Notes: generated from the letters alone by a model not told the origin. DNA of 64,000 nt from Alteromonas sp. KUL49 (GCF_006538345.1 NZ_BJKL01000001.1:186001-250000); one strand, 5' to 3'; numbered from the stretch's first letter, positions 26,934 through 37,687 are shown. Made by a program: numbers and translations.

Positions 26934-27085
26934 AACTCGTACCTTATTCGCTGTGTGAGCGTCGAGTGACTGTAAAACTAAAAAGTGTTTAAGCAAATGC
27001 TACACCTATTTTATAGGTAACTGATTATTATACGGTTGTAAGTATGTTAGGTTGGATGGTGTAAAAAGATACGACGCTTTTTATA

Positions 27086-27217
27086 GGTTTTTCATTACAC
27101 AAAAGTAATGATTGTTGGTGAACCTAATGAGAGATCGCCGCGTAACTTATTATGCACTGTGAAAGTGTGTACGCGTTCTTGCTGTTTGGCCCATCAATTT
27201 GGTGGGCCTTTTTTATT
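27086..27217 (+). ncRNA. Candidate small RNA ending in an intrinsic terminator
   Basis: A plus-strand terminator (GGCCCA and TGGGCC stem, then a run of T at 27209-27215) lies in the 293-base gap between two minus-strand genes, with no plus-strand gene before it. Upstream, TATAGG at 27081-27086 could act as a -10 box with TTGGAT near 27052 as a distant -35. A transcript of about 125 bases would result. No known RNA family was recognised and the 5' end is a guess. Confidence 0.3.
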
Positions 27218-27226
27218 TCCGTCTTT

Positions 27227-28174
27227 TTATTTAAAAAGAGGCGCTTTTACACCTGTGAGTAGTCGACTTACACCATCAGCAGAATCAAAGCGAACAAACC
27301 ATTCAACGCTATACTGCGAATATAAGCTTCCTGAAAACTCAGCGGATACGCCATGCCCCTTTCCCAAAAAATCCTCAGTAAGTTCGGCGCGTAATCCAAA
27401 TCGTTCGCTCACGTAAGAATAATGAGCGAAGTATTCAACGGGATATTGCTCAACAAAAAACTCACCACTCATGCCAGCCACGAGTTTGGTCGAAGATTGG
27501 TCTTTTTGTCGAATAGCTTCCAAAAACAATGTTTGATGTTCGGCCACTCGCCAGCGATATTCACCGCGCAGATAACTGTTGTTGGTCATGTATTCAAGGC
27601 TAACTTCAAAGCTTTGGTCTTCACCTATCCCTGTTGAGTACTCTAACTCGGCGTAGTCTATATCGCGGGGGAGTTCCAAAGCATTCTTGGCATTAATGTC
27701 ATCGAGTTGACCTACAACGAGTTCGATAGCTGTGTTGCTTGCGAGTTGTCGTACACCACGCACCCCCTTGATCCAACCAAAACTTGAAAGACCAGATGAC
27801 GAGACTCGACCTTTATATGTCGGTATTACACCTAGTTCTACTTTGCCGTCTTGGTTTTCATATCTCGCAAAGAGCCTTCTGACATACAGGTGATTAGTTT
27901 CGCCACTGTCTATTACGTTATGACTGGAAGAGAAGCGGTCTCCTGTAACCACAAAGCTGTTCAGTGACCATGTATTGTCATTGCCAAAGTGAATCGTCGG
28001 GTAGTACCTGAAGCGATACTGAGCGCGAAGATCTCTGTTTGAACGGTCGTCCAATCGTGTTTGCGCGTCTAGTCGATGGCTAAAATTGATTGAAGAAGCC
28101 ATAGTACTATCAATAGAGAGCATTGAAACTAGTAATGCTGCGGTGAACGTAATACGTTTTTTTGTTAGTTCGAT
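27227..28174 (-). CDS. Outer-membrane beta-barrel protein, probably starting at an ATC codon
   Basis: An unrecognised barrel-like protein: alternating hydrophobic/polar strands with aromatic girdles (YRFRYYPTIHFG, YAELEYSTG, YLRGEYRWRV, YAHYSYVSERFGLRAELTEDF) and a final VKAPLFK. The first ATG (28123) falls inside a signal peptide, leaving only MLSIDSTMASS. The same frame continues upstream as ELTKKRITFTAALLVS, which completes a textbook signal sequence. It runs back to an ATC at 28172-28174 preceded at 8 bases by AGAGGAG. No ATG, GTG or TTG exists in that stretch. Total length would be 315 residues. A mutated ATG or a sequencing error at that codon is the alternative. Confidence 0.6.
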   Translation of the reverse strand: MELTKKRITFTAALLVSMLSIDSTMASSINFSHRLDAQTRLDDRSNRDLRAQYRFRYYPTIHFGNDNTWSLNSFVVTGDRFSSSHNVIDSGETNHLYVRRLFARYENQDGKVELGVIPTYKGRVSSSGLSSFGWIKGVRGVRQLASNTAIELVVGQLDDINAKNALELPRDIDYAELEYSTGIGEDQSFEVSLEYMTNNSYLRGEYRWRVAEHQTLFLEAIRQKDQSSTKLVAGMSGEFFVEQYPVEYFAHYSYVSERFGLRAELTEDFLGKGHGVSAEFSGSLYSQYSVEWFVRFDSADGVSRLLTGVKAPLFK

Positions 28175-28230
28175 GAATTGCGCTCCTCTTGTTACTATTT
28201 GATACGTATAAGTTTAGGCGAGGATCGGAT

Positions 28231-28338
28231 AAAAAAAAGCCGGTGAATAATCACCGGCGAAAGGTATGGAGGAGGACTCCAATGAAGGGAAAACACATGG
28301 TTGAAAAAAATGTCGTTAGAAGACCGATTAAGCAACTT
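28231..28338 (-). ncRNA. Candidate small RNA or attenuator leader with a C-rich anti-ribosome-site loop
   Basis: Minus-strand signals are in order: TATAAT (-10) at 28345-28350, a U-rich tract ATTTTTTT, the single-stranded-looking segment GGAGTCCTCCTCCAT, then a perfect 8-bp stem GCCGGTGA/TCACCGGC with a four-base loop and eight T. That gives an RNA of about 108 bases. The poly-U end is about 57 bases before the outer-membrane protein start, so it could be an independent RNA or a transcription attenuator in that gene's leader. Confidence 0.4.
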
Positions 28339-28511
28339 GGGATTATTATAAGAAACAGTTTTAATCATTAAAAATTAATAAAGTTGATTTATCTGATAGT
28401 AAAAACTGATTTGGAGTGGAGGCCCGACTTGAAAATATGTGGTGTTTGCCCTTCAATAACAAGCATACTGAAGGTGTGCGAAGGTACACATAAAACAAAG
28501 GGAGTGACGTT

Positions 28512-28973
28512 ATGGTACAAGACAGCAAAGAAGCGTTTTTGTTTAGCGAGATCAATCAGAAAATAGAAGACTTTCAGAGAGACTCTAAAAAGCACAAGGA
28601 TATGCATCGAAACTTTCGCTATTGGGCATTCGGTTTAACAGCGGTTTTGTCTACCCTGTCTGGTTTGGCTTTGTACTACCCAGAAAACTCCACCATCTTT
28701 AATATCTCCATACTCGCTATTACCGCTATCGCTGGCTTTTTATCCTCTGTTGAGGGGATACGAAAAGCCGACGAGTTGTGGATACACGAGCGCACAACTT
28801 ATTACGCATTAAAAGACTTAAAGCGAGAATTAGAATTTGAGCTAACAGGAAGTGGCGATAAAGCCAAAGTGCTAGATGCTTGCTTTGTAAAGCTACAATC
28901 CTTGTTGAATCAAGCCGGTGAAAAATGGAGCTCAGGATTAGTGGCTAAAAACACCACACAAGATACCCAGTAA
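28512..28973 (+). CDS. SLATT domain membrane protein
   Basis: 153 residues. An N-terminal amphipathic helix is followed by two TM helices (YWAFGLTAVLSTLSGLALYY and IFNISILAITAIAGFLSSV) and a long C-terminal helical region (ADELWIHERTTYYALKDLKRELEFEL). This is the layout of SLATT (DUF4231-type) proteins, which are predicted pore-forming effectors, often paired with nucleotide-signal synthases or enzymes in defence systems. No such partner is adjacent here: the flanks are an outer-membrane protein gene and accC. Start ATG 28512 has GGGAG upstream. Confidence 0.7.
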   Translation: MVQDSKEAFLFSEINQKIEDFQRDSKKHKDMHRNFRYWAFGLTAVLSTLSGLALYYPENSTIFNISILAITAIAGFLSSVEGIRKADELWIHERTTYYALKDLKRELEFELTGSGDKAKVLDACFVKLQSLLNQAGEKWSSGLVAKNTTQDTQ

Positions 28974-28989
28974 CATACGAGCTGGAGAA

Positions 28990-29037
28990 TATTCGAGGGA
29001 AGATAAAAAGTTCCTTACCTTCCCTCTCGTATTTTTT
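28990..29037 (+). terminator. Intrinsic terminator after the SLATT gene
   Basis: CGAGGGAAG pairs with CTTCCCTCTCG (one bulge), followed by TATTTTTT, about 20 bases after the SLATT stop. Confidence 0.65.
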
Positions 29038-29073
29038 AGCCGCTTATGTCTTTGCTAAGCCTAAAAAAGTTAC

Positions 29074-30417
29074 CTAGGCTAGACCAAGCTTTTTCTCTAG
29101 GTAGTGGATGTTGGTTCCACCAGCAAAGAAGTTTTCGTCGGCCATAATTGAGCGTTGAAGTGGCACGTTAGTTTTGATGCCTTCTACCACTAGCTCGTCT
29201 AGTGCGTGACGCATACGAGCAATCGCTTCATCACGGCTTTCACCAAAGGTAATTAACTTACCGATCATTGAGTCGTAATAAGGCGGTACGGTATAGCCTG
29301 AATAAATGTGAGACTCCCAACGAATACCCATACCACCCGGTGCGTGGAACATATCAATTTGCCCTGGGCTTGGAATGAAAGTGTCTGGATCTTCAGCATT
29401 GATTCGGCATTCAATAGCGTGGCCACGAATTTGAATTTGTGACTGTTCGATCGCTAGTGGTTGACCGGCAGCAATACGCAATTGCTCTTTGATAAGGTCG
29501 ACACCAGTGATCATTTCAGACACAGGGTGCTCTACCTGAATACGAGTATTCATTTCAATGAAGTAGAACTCACCGTTTTCATACAAGAATTCAAACGTAC
29601 CGGCACCGCGATAGCCAAGTTCGATACAGGCTTTACGGCAGCGATCACCAATCTTGGCGCGCATTTGCTCTGAAATACCCGGCGCTGGCGCTTCTTCTAC
29701 CACTTTTTGGTGACGACGTTGCATTGAACAGTCACGTTCACCCAAGTGGATAGCGTTACCCTGACCATCGGCGAGTACTTGAATTTCTACGTGGCGCGGG
29801 TTTTCAAGGAACTTCTCCATGTAAACCGTGGCGTTACCGAAGGCTGCGCCCGCTTCTGCTTGCGTTGTCGCAATAGCGTTAATTAGCTCGTCTTCACTAC
29901 GCACAACACGCATACCACGACCACCACCGCCACCGGCAGCTTTAACAATAATTGGGTAGCCGATACGCTTAGCGATCGCTTTGTTTCTGTCTTCATCGTC
30001 AGTCAGCGGGCCATCTGAACCAGGTACACAAGGTACGCCGGCTTGTTTCATTGCGTTGATCGCAGAAACTTTGTCACCCATCAAGTTGATGGTGTCGGCA
30101 TCTGGGCCTATGAAGATAAATCCGCTCTTTTCCACAGCTTCAGCAAAGTCAGCGTTTTCCGCCAAAAAGCCGTAACCTGGGTGAATCGCAATTGAGTTAG
30201 TGACCTCAGCCGCCGCAATAATACGCGGAATATTAAGGTAGCTCTCAGTTGCAGCGGCGTTACCGATACAAATAGATTCGTCAGCTAAAAGAACGTGTTT
30301 AAGGTTTTTATCCGCGGTGGAGTGCACCGCCACTGTTTTGATACCCAGCTCTTTACACGCTCTGAGTATACGCAGCGCTATTTCGCCGCGGTTTGCAATA
30401 AGTACTTTATCTAGCAT
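29074..30417 (-). CDS. accC: Biotin carboxylase subunit of acetyl-CoA carboxylase
   Basis: ATP-grasp enzyme that carboxylates biotin on AccB, first step of fatty-acid synthesis. 447 residues. Motifs present: [20 protein letters not shown] at the N-terminus, [14 protein letters not shown] glycine loop, [52 protein letters not shown] and RINAEDP. Directly follows accB by 15 bases on the same strand, the conserved accBC operon. Confidence 0.97.
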   Translation of the reverse strand: MLDKVLIANRGEIALRILRACKELGIKTVAVHSTADKNLKHVLLADESICIGNAAATESYLNIPRIIAAAEVTNSIAIHPGYGFLAENADFAEAVEKSGFIFIGPDADTINLMGDKVSAINAMKQAGVPCVPGSDGPLTDDEDRNKAIAKRIGYPIIVKAAGGGGGRGMRVVRSEDELINAIATTQAEAGAAFGNATVYMEKFLENPRHVEIQVLADGQGNAIHLGERDCSMQRRHQKVVEEAPAPGISEQMRAKIGDRCRKACIELGYRGAGTFEFLYENGEFYFIEMNTRIQVEHPVSEMITGVDLIKEQLRIAAGQPLAIEQSQIQIRGHAIECRINAEDPDTFIPSPGQIDMFHAPGGMGIRWESHIYSGYTVPPYYDSMIGKLITFGESRDEAIARMRHALDELVVEGIKTNVPLQRSIMADENFFAGGTNIHYLEKKLGLA

Positions 30418-30432
30418 GATGCAGCACCTGAC

Positions 30433-30894
30433 TTATTCGATAACAAACATTGGCTGGTCAAATTCAACCGCATCTTGGTTTTGAACAAGAATATCTTTGA
30501 TAACGCCCGCTTTGTCCGCTTCAATCTGGTTCATCATTTTCATTGCTTCAACAATACAAAGGGTGTCACCAACGTTTACTGACTGGCCAATTTCTACGAA
30601 CGCTTTAGCGGTAGGCGATGAAGAACGATAGAAAGTGCCTACCATTGGAGACTTAACCACGTGACCTGTTGGTGCTGCCGGTGCTGGTGCTTCCGCAGCT
30701 GGCGCTGGAGCCGCTGCTGGAGCAGGTGCGGCAACAGGTTGTGCTGCGGGTGCTGCTACATAGCTTACAGGTGCAGCTGCACCCGTTGCGCCTCTATGAA
30801 TACGAACAGACTCTTCGCCTTCAGTGATTTCAAGCTCAGCAATACCTGATTCTTCAACGAGTTCGATGAGTTTTTTGATTTTTCTAATATCCAT
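30433..30894 (-). CDS. accB: Biotin carboxyl carrier protein
   Basis: 153 residues. The N-terminal domain ([23 protein letters not shown]) is followed by a long Ala/Pro linker at about 45-78 and the biotinyl domain with the biotin-accepting lysine in [12 protein letters not shown]. Carries biotin between AccC and the carboxyltransferase. Its start is 15 bases after the aroQ stop, so aroQ-accB-accC read as one operon. Confidence 0.97.
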   Translation of the reverse strand: MDIRKIKKLIELVEESGIAELEITEGEESVRIHRGATGAAAPVSYVAAPAAQPVAAPAPAAAPAPAAEAPAPAAPTGHVVKSPMVGTFYRSSSPTAKAFVEIGQSVNVGDTLCIVEAMKMMNQIEADKAGVIKDILVQNQDAVEFDQPMFVIE

Positions 30895-30909
30895 GATCTG
30901 TCTCTGTGT

Positions 30910-31350
30910 TTATTTGTTCGATTTAGGAAGATTAATCGCAGCGGTGAGTGCCAATGAATAGCCTATCGCACCTAGGCCAACAATGACGCCGGCAGCGACA
31001 TCTGAGAAATAAGAATGGTGTCTAAAAGGTTCCCGGGCATGCACGTTAGATAAGTGCACTTCAATAAAGGGAACATCAATACTCAACAGGGCATCTCGCA
31101 GCGCTACACTTGTGTGAGTAAAAGCGGCTGGATTAATAATAATGGCGTCTACATCGTCTGCTGCTTGGTGAATACGGTTAATAAGCTCGTATTCAGCGTT
31201 AGACTGAAAGTGAGATAGCACTACATCAGAAGATGCTGCTTGCGCCGTTAAGTCGCTAACAATGTCGTCTAAGGTTTGTGCACCGTATTTTTCTGGTTCG
31301 CGTTGGCCTAAACGATTTAAATTTGGGCCGTTAAGTAACAAAATATTCAT
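30910..31350 (-). CDS. aroQ: 3-dehydroquinate dehydratase, type II
   Basis: Third step of the shikimate pathway. 146 residues, normal for the type II enzyme. Motifs: [21 protein letters not shown] (with the catalytic tyrosine), [32 protein letters not shown] and [26 protein letters not shown]. It is the first gene of aroQ-accB-accC, a common gammaproteobacterial order. Confidence 0.96.
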   Translation of the reverse strand: MNILLLNGPNLNRLGQREPEKYGAQTLDDIVSDLTAQAASSDVVLSHFQSNAEYELINRIHQAADDVDAIIINPAAFTHTSVALRDALLSIDVPFIEVHLSNVHAREPFRHHSYFSDVAAGVIVGLGAIGYSLALTAAINLPKSNK

Positions 31351-31631
31351 GAAAATGCTGCTAACTTCTGTAAACGTTCACTTAACTTGTCATTTGAGCA
31401 AACTTTCGCGCCAGTTGCACGAAAAAAGACGATTTTTTATGCCTGTTGCCAGTTTGGACAACGATTATAATAAGAGTTCAAGATTTAGCAGCAAAATACT
31501 GGTCTAATCAGGTGTTTTCGGCGCAAAGTTTTATTGCTCAGGCCAGTGAGATAGGGTGGTTGCAGCGGGTTTGAGTGTAAATATGATGTGAATACAACCT
31601 GTGCTGTATTCACATCATGAGAGGATATGGC

Positions 31632-33410
31632 CTAATTTTGAAGGATGTTATTGACGTGTGCGGCGAAGTCTTCACCTTTCATAAATCCAGTCACTCTTGC
31701 ATGGGATAACTCGTTACCTTGGGTGTCAAAGAACAAAATGGTAGGGAGCCCAAGTACATCGAGTTGTTGCTGGAACTCGATATTCACTGGTGTATTGTCC
31801 GTCAGGTCAATTTGCATCCATACGGTATTACCGAGAGCGTCGATAACCTTGGGGTCAGTAAAGGTGTATTTTTCAAACTCTTTACAGGCAACGCACCAGT
31901 CAGCATAAAGGTCGACCATGACTGATTTACCTTGCGCATTTGCCGCAGCGACTTTTTGTGCTAAATCTTCAGCACTTTTCACAACCATAAACTGAGGATG
32001 ACCAGCGTCATTGGTCGTATGTGCTGTGGTGATAGTGCTCATTGTACTGTAACCGTAGTAAGCACTACCAACGAGTCCGGCCACAACAAATATGGTGCGT
32101 ACAAACTTTGCCGCTGAACTTTGAGTTGCAGCGTTCTTTTTGAGTAAGTAGACAAAAGCAGCTAAACCTAGCAAAGACCAAAGTAGATCCGTGTACTCAC
32201 TTACCCAAAGACGCTCAACAAAAATCAGCGCCACGGCGAGCATCATGAATCCAAAGATAACTTTGACCACGTTCATCCACTCGCCTGCTTTAGGCAGCAG
32301 TTTTCCACCTGTCATACCGAATATAATGAGTGGCAAGCCCATACCTAAGCTTAGTAAGTAAAGAGAAAGGAAACCGACGAGCATATCGCCTGTTTGTGCG
32401 ATAAATAGCAAAATACCTGTCAGTGGTGCGGTAGTGCAGGGTGAGGCAATTAATCCCGACAATATACCCATCACAAAAACACCCACCAAGCTGCCCTGCT
32501 TCTGATTATTACTCAGTTGTGTCAGACGCTCTTGCCACGATGATGGCAGTTGTATTTCGTACGCACCAAACATGGCCAATGCTAATGCGCCGAAAATAGT
32601 GATAAAAATGCCAAGAATAATAGGGTGCTGCAGTGCTACCTGAAATTGAACACCCGCAGATGCTACTACTAGACCCAGTAAAGAATAAGTAATTGCCATA
32701 CCTTGAACGTAAACGAAAGTAAGCTTAAAGGCGTGCCCAAGTCTGACAGACTTTCCGTGACCTATCACAATACCCGATACGATAGGATACATAGGGAATA
32801 CACAGGGAGTGAACGCCAAACCTACACCCAGCGCAAAGAACACTAGCAAAGTTAGCGCTAAGTTTTCGTTGTTTACCAAGCGGTCGAGTAATTCATTTTG
32901 CTGAGAAACCGGCGGTTGAGAACTCGCGGTGCTTTCTACTTGGCTTTCTTGCTCGGCAGATATACTCGATAAGTAAATAACTTTGGTGGTTGGCGGATAA
33001 CAAAGGCCAGCTTCAGCACACCCTTGGTAACGAATTTTCACTACACCGTCTTGTAGCGATGAAACAATGGGGGTATTGATTTTTACCCCATCAAAAAACA
33101 CCTCTGATTCACCAAAAAATTCATCTTCAATGATTCTAGCTTCAGGATAAGTTGCTTCACCCAGCTCTGCATTTTTTGTTGCGAACTTAAATTGCTTTTT
33201 ATAAAGATAGTAACCTTCGGCAATATCAAAGGTGATTGCTAAATTGTCGCCTTGTTGGGCATAGTCAAAAACAAACGCCTGATCGACTTTCAAAAACGTG
33301 GGCGTATCCGAAAATACATCGTCAAAGCTCTCGTTAACTTGAGCGTAGGTAAGCGGCACTGCCGCTAGCAAACACAGAGCGCACAACGCGCGTAGCAATA
33401 CTGATTTCAT
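31632..33410 (-). CDS. dsbD: Thiol:disulfide interchange protein DsbD
   Basis: Transfers electrons from cytoplasmic thioredoxin to periplasmic reductases. 592 residues from ATG 33410 (MKSVLLRALCALCLLAAVPLTYA signal); longer in-frame starts would run into cutA. Periplasmic alpha domain with the cysteine pair in YQGCAEAGLCYPP, central eight-TM domain with FTPCVFPMYPIVSG and GLIASPCTTAPLTG, and C-terminal thioredoxin-like domain with CVACKEFEKYTF. All three cysteine pairs are intact. It lies 31 bases after cutA on the same strand, a conserved pair. Confidence 0.95.
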   Translation of the reverse strand: MKSVLLRALCALCLLAAVPLTYAQVNESFDDVFSDTPTFLKVDQAFVFDYAQQGDNLAITFDIAEGYYLYKKQFKFATKNAELGEATYPEARIIEDEFFGESEVFFDGVKINTPIVSSLQDGVVKIRYQGCAEAGLCYPPTTKVIYLSSISAEQESQVESTASSQPPVSQQNELLDRLVNNENLALTLLVFFALGVGLAFTPCVFPMYPIVSGIVIGHGKSVRLGHAFKLTFVYVQGMAITYSLLGLVVASAGVQFQVALQHPIILGIFITIFGALALAMFGAYEIQLPSSWQERLTQLSNNQKQGSLVGVFVMGILSGLIASPCTTAPLTGILLFIAQTGDMLVGFLSLYLLSLGMGLPLIIFGMTGGKLLPKAGEWMNVVKVIFGFMMLAVALIFVERLWVSEYTDLLWSLLGLAAFVYLLKKNAATQSSAAKFVRTIFVVAGLVGSAYYGYSTMSTITTAHTTNDAGHPQFMVVKSAEDLAQKVAAANAQGKSVMVDLYADWCVACKEFEKYTFTDPKVIDALGNTVWMQIDLTDNTPVNIEFQQQLDVLGLPTILFFDTQGNELSHARVTGFMKGEDFAAHVNNILQN

Positions 33411-33441
33411 ACTAATAATAACTGCCGAATAATTATAAAGG

Positions 33442-33765
33442 TTACTGATCGAAATCCACTTCGCTTTCGATCCATCGCGTATACTCTTCACTAGCACCAA
33501 TTTCTTTAATGACCACCCACTCCGGTACCGTATACGGATGGATTTCGCTGGTCATTTTAAAGGCGAGCTTCTCTCTTTCCTTTGTGGTTTTGATAACGAG
33601 TTGATACTCATTGTCAGTGGTTACCTCATTTTCCCATCGATATACAGACTGAACGTTAGCAATTATATTCACACAGGCTGCTAAGCGAGCTTCAACAAGC
33701 GATTTTGCAATCGTCTGTGCTGTTTGTTCATCGGGTGCGGTACAAAGCACTACACATAGGGTCAT
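33442..33765 (-). CDS. cutA: Divalent-cation tolerance protein CutA
   Basis: 107-residue trimeric CutA1 protein. Conserved features: VLCTAPDEQTAQTIAKSLVEARLAACVNI, YRWENEVTTDNEYQLVIKT and IHPYTVPEWV. Linked to copper and divalent-metal tolerance in E. coli, though the biochemical role is debated. It starts an operon with dsbD and is divergent from fxsA. Confidence 0.94.
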   Translation of the reverse strand: MTLCVVLCTAPDEQTAQTIAKSLVEARLAACVNIIANVQSVYRWENEVTTDNEYQLVIKTTKEREKLAFKMTSEIHPYTVPEWVVIKEIGASEEYTRWIESEVDFDQ

Positions 33766-33976
33766 GATGTGTTCCCAAAAAGTAAGTTATTGTTATGAGA
33801 GTACGAGCACAACAATTCGAATAGACCATTATTGTTACCCTATTCTTTCATAAACTATGCGGTAATTAAAAATACCCATCGTATCATTCTGTTACTAAAC
33901 GTATGTAACCGCGACTTGCAATTAGGCGTTTACCCCATACATTATTTGTGAGTTGTTAGATAAAGAGTACCTAGAT

Positions 33977-34474
33977 TTGCCCATTTTATTTTTACTGTTT
34001 GCGGTATTACCGATATTAGAAATTGCACTATTAGTGAATATCGGCGGTGCTATCGGCGGATGGAACACGATTGCTATTGTTATCTTTACCGCGTTTTTAG
34101 GGGCGTTTTTAGTCAAACGGGAAGGTATCAGTACATTGCAAACGGCGCAGGCTAAAATGCAGCGTAATGAGCTTCCCGGTAACGAATTGGTGCAAGGCTT
34201 GATGTTGGTGGTTGCGGGGGTACTTTTGGTTACACCCGGGTTTATCACTGACGTATTTGGCTTTTTATTAGTACTGCCTGGCAGTCGTCATGCTATTGCG
34301 GCGCAAGTCAGTAAGCACATGAAAATGCGTGTGGTAACCTCACAAACGGGTTTTCATCAACAGCAAAGCCCATTTCAGCAACACAGCAATCCGTTTAACG
34401 AAGGCCGTGGCGACGTGATTGACGGTGAATATACAGACACCACTAAAAACGACCCAAACAAACGCATAGAGTAG
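33977..34474 (+). CDS. fxsA: FxsA family membrane protein
   Basis: About 165 residues. Membrane segments are PILFLLFAVLPILEIALLVNIGG, TIAIVIFTAFLGAFLVKREGI and LMLVVAGVLLVTPGFITDVFGFLLVLPG, the FxsA pattern. A Gln/Asn-rich cytoplasmic tail follows. E. coli FxsA relieves phage T7 exclusion by F plasmid when overproduced; its normal role is unclear. No ATG is present. TTG at 33977 or TTG at 33953 can start it; 33977 places the first helix at the N-terminus as in homologs. It precedes groES-groEL in the same direction, the usual neighbourhood, but a separate heat-shock promoter lies between. Confidence 0.88.
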   Translation: MPILFLLFAVLPILEIALLVNIGGAIGGWNTIAIVIFTAFLGAFLVKREGISTLQTAQAKMQRNELPGNELVQGLMLVVAGVLLVTPGFITDVFGFLLVLPGSRHAIAAQVSKHMKMRVVTSQTGFHQQQSPFQQHSNPFNEGRGDVIDGEYTDTTKNDPNKRIE

Positions 34475-34565
34475 ATGTTTCGGGATTAATTGGCTGGCAA
34501 TAGTGGGTTATTCTTCCTTCGCGTCAGTCAATTCTTTATCTTTTTCGATTTTTTTCCTCAATGCC

Positions 34566-34595
34566 CCTTGAGATTGTCAGGTTACTCCCCCATCT
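34566..34595 (+). promoter_or_regulatory. Sigma-32 heat-shock promoter of groES-groEL
   Basis: CTTGAGA at 34567-34573 and CCCCATCT at 34588-34595, 14 bases apart, match the RpoH consensus (CTTGAAA, N13-15, CCCCATNT). It lies about 120 bases before groES. Confidence 0.85.
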
Positions 34596-34715
34596 AACTT
34601 CGCAGACAAGATTTTAACAACTCGATCATCGGGTTGGTCATAAACAATCGACTGTACGTAAACTACAGTTTTTAACACTTAAACTTGAATAGTGAAATTT
34701 TCAGGAGACTTGAAA

Positions 34716-35006
34716 ATGGCAATTCGTCCTTTACACGACCGCGTAATCATTAAGCGTGCAGAGCAAGAAAGCAAATCTGCCGGCGGTATCGTACTTACTG
34801 GTTCTGCAGCTGAGAAATCTACCCGTGGCGAAGTTATCGCTGTAGGTAATGGTCGTATTCTAGAGAACGGCGACGTAAAAGCGTTGGATGTTAAAGTTGG
34901 CGACACCGTAATTTTCAGTGACGGTTATGGCGTAAAAACAGAAAAGCTAGATGGTGAAGAAGTTCTGATCCTTAGCGAAAGCGACATCCTAGCGATTGTT
35001 GAATAA
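34716..35006 (+). CDS. groES: Co-chaperonin GroES
   Basis: 96-residue cap of the GroEL chaperonin. Starts [14 protein letters not shown], with the mobile loop around [18 protein letters not shown] and C-terminal [15 protein letters not shown] 34716 has CAGGAGA at the right distance; an upstream in-frame start (34692) is rejected. Followed by groEL after 37 bases; both are expressed from the sigma-32 promoter upstream. Confidence 0.98.
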   Translation: MAIRPLHDRVIIKRAEQESKSAGGIVLTGSAAEKSTRGEVIAVGNGRILENGDVKALDVKVGDTVIFSDGYGVKTEKLDGEEVLILSESDILAIVE

Positions 35007-35031
35007 GACATTTACGTATAATCGAATTTAA

Positions 35032-36684
<1,653 letters not shown>

Positions 36685-36709
36685 TCAGTGTTCTGCTTTA
36701 ATGCTTATG

Positions 36710-36737
36710 AAAGGCGCTCTTATGAGCGCCTTTTTTG
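36710..36737 (+). terminator. Intrinsic terminator of groES-groEL
   Basis: AAGGCGCTC and GAGCGCCTT form a 9-bp stem with a four-base loop followed by TTTTG. Confidence 0.9.
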
Positions 36738-36879
36738 TTTTGTCTGACCTATCTCAAGTAACGAGGAAAATTGATTTTCTAGCATTTTGCCATTTATTAT
36801 ATTTTTACTCTTAGTGGGAAATAGCTGTAAATATTGAACAACGGTGAAAGCTATTGGTAGAAATGTTAGGTACGAATCA

Positions 36880-37443
36880 ATGAGCAAAATTACTGTACAG
36901 GATGTTGCAAGTTATGCCGCTGTTATTGTGGCCTGTGTCGCACTATATGTTGGTTGGGATCAGTCGAGAATTTACCGAGCGCAACAGCACGCAGACGTGT
37001 TTCCAGTTGTGCAATTGACCAGTCAATACGTAACCCAACGAACTGAAAGCGGGGATTCAATTCGCGTACTACAGCTGTCTGCCAGTAACCAAGGGGTTGG
37101 TCCAGCCTTTATAGAGCATGGTGATTGGAATATAGAGGGTGTAAAAATTAATCATGCCTCTGAGATCAAAGCGCTATTCCCAGAAGGGCTGCTAACCGTT
37201 GACGAGTACCAAGGACAAATTGATAGCTACCTGTTGGGTGCTGGCGAGGAAAATGTCATTTGGCAAGTGTCGTGGCCAAATAACTCAGAAATGCAGCCAA
37301 AGCTTCAAGAATTTATGGATAGCTTTTGGGTAATGAATTTTGAGGTATGTTATTGCTCTTTGTACGAGCGTTGCTGGATCTCTCGATACAACGCAACCTC
37401 TCCCAGACCTAAGTCAGTAGACTCTTGCCCTGCCGCAAACTAA
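36880..37443 (+). CDS. Hypothetical protein with one membrane anchor
   Basis: 187 residues from ATG 36880 (a GTG at 36844 is also in frame). An N-terminal TM helix (ASYAAVIVACVALYVGW) is followed by a short coiled segment and a soluble beta-rich domain (VVQLTSQYVTQ, LQLSASNQGVGPAFIEHGDW, VIWQVSWP, FEVCYCSLYERCW). The VVQL...NxGxGPA pattern resembles small membrane-anchored proteins of unknown function found singly in marine gammaproteobacteria. No neighbours suggest a role. Confidence 0.6.
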   Translation: MSKITVQDVASYAAVIVACVALYVGWDQSRIYRAQQHADVFPVVQLTSQYVTQRTESGDSIRVLQLSASNQGVGPAFIEHGDWNIEGVKINHASEIKALFPEGLLTVDEYQGQIDSYLLGAGEENVIWQVSWPNNSEMQPKLQEFMDSFWVMNFEVCYCSLYERCWISRYNATSPRPKSVDSCPAAN

Positions 37444-37687
37444 CTGTTGCTTTTCTTAACTCACTTTACATTCTTGAGAAGACGGATTGCTCTGTGTTGT
37501 GAACTTCTATCTCACTGATTGTGTTCGTTCAGCTTTTGAAGAGCAATCTCCGGTGTTGGATTTGAAAAGAGTATTCTATCTTTAAACTTACACTCTACTG
37601 AGAGTTTAATTTTTACCATTTTTTCCGTACACTTGTGCTGGAATCTCTTTGTTAAAAAAAGAGAACTTACCCATCGGAAGGAAAATA

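Noticed and set aside
27108..27416. Plus-strand frame of 102 residues
   Set aside because: It overlaps the orphan terminator and the outer-membrane protein gene, and its composition is not protein-like.
28189..28371. Plus-strand frame with GGAGGA before an inner ATG at 28282
   Set aside because: Only about 29 residues follow the inner ATG, and the region is better explained by the minus-strand RNA signals, whose C-rich segment creates the apparent ribosome site.
30661..30849. Cys/Trp/Arg-rich open frame on the plus strand
   Set aside because: It is the complement of the Ala/Pro linker of accB; the odd composition is a shadow of GCT/CCA repeats.
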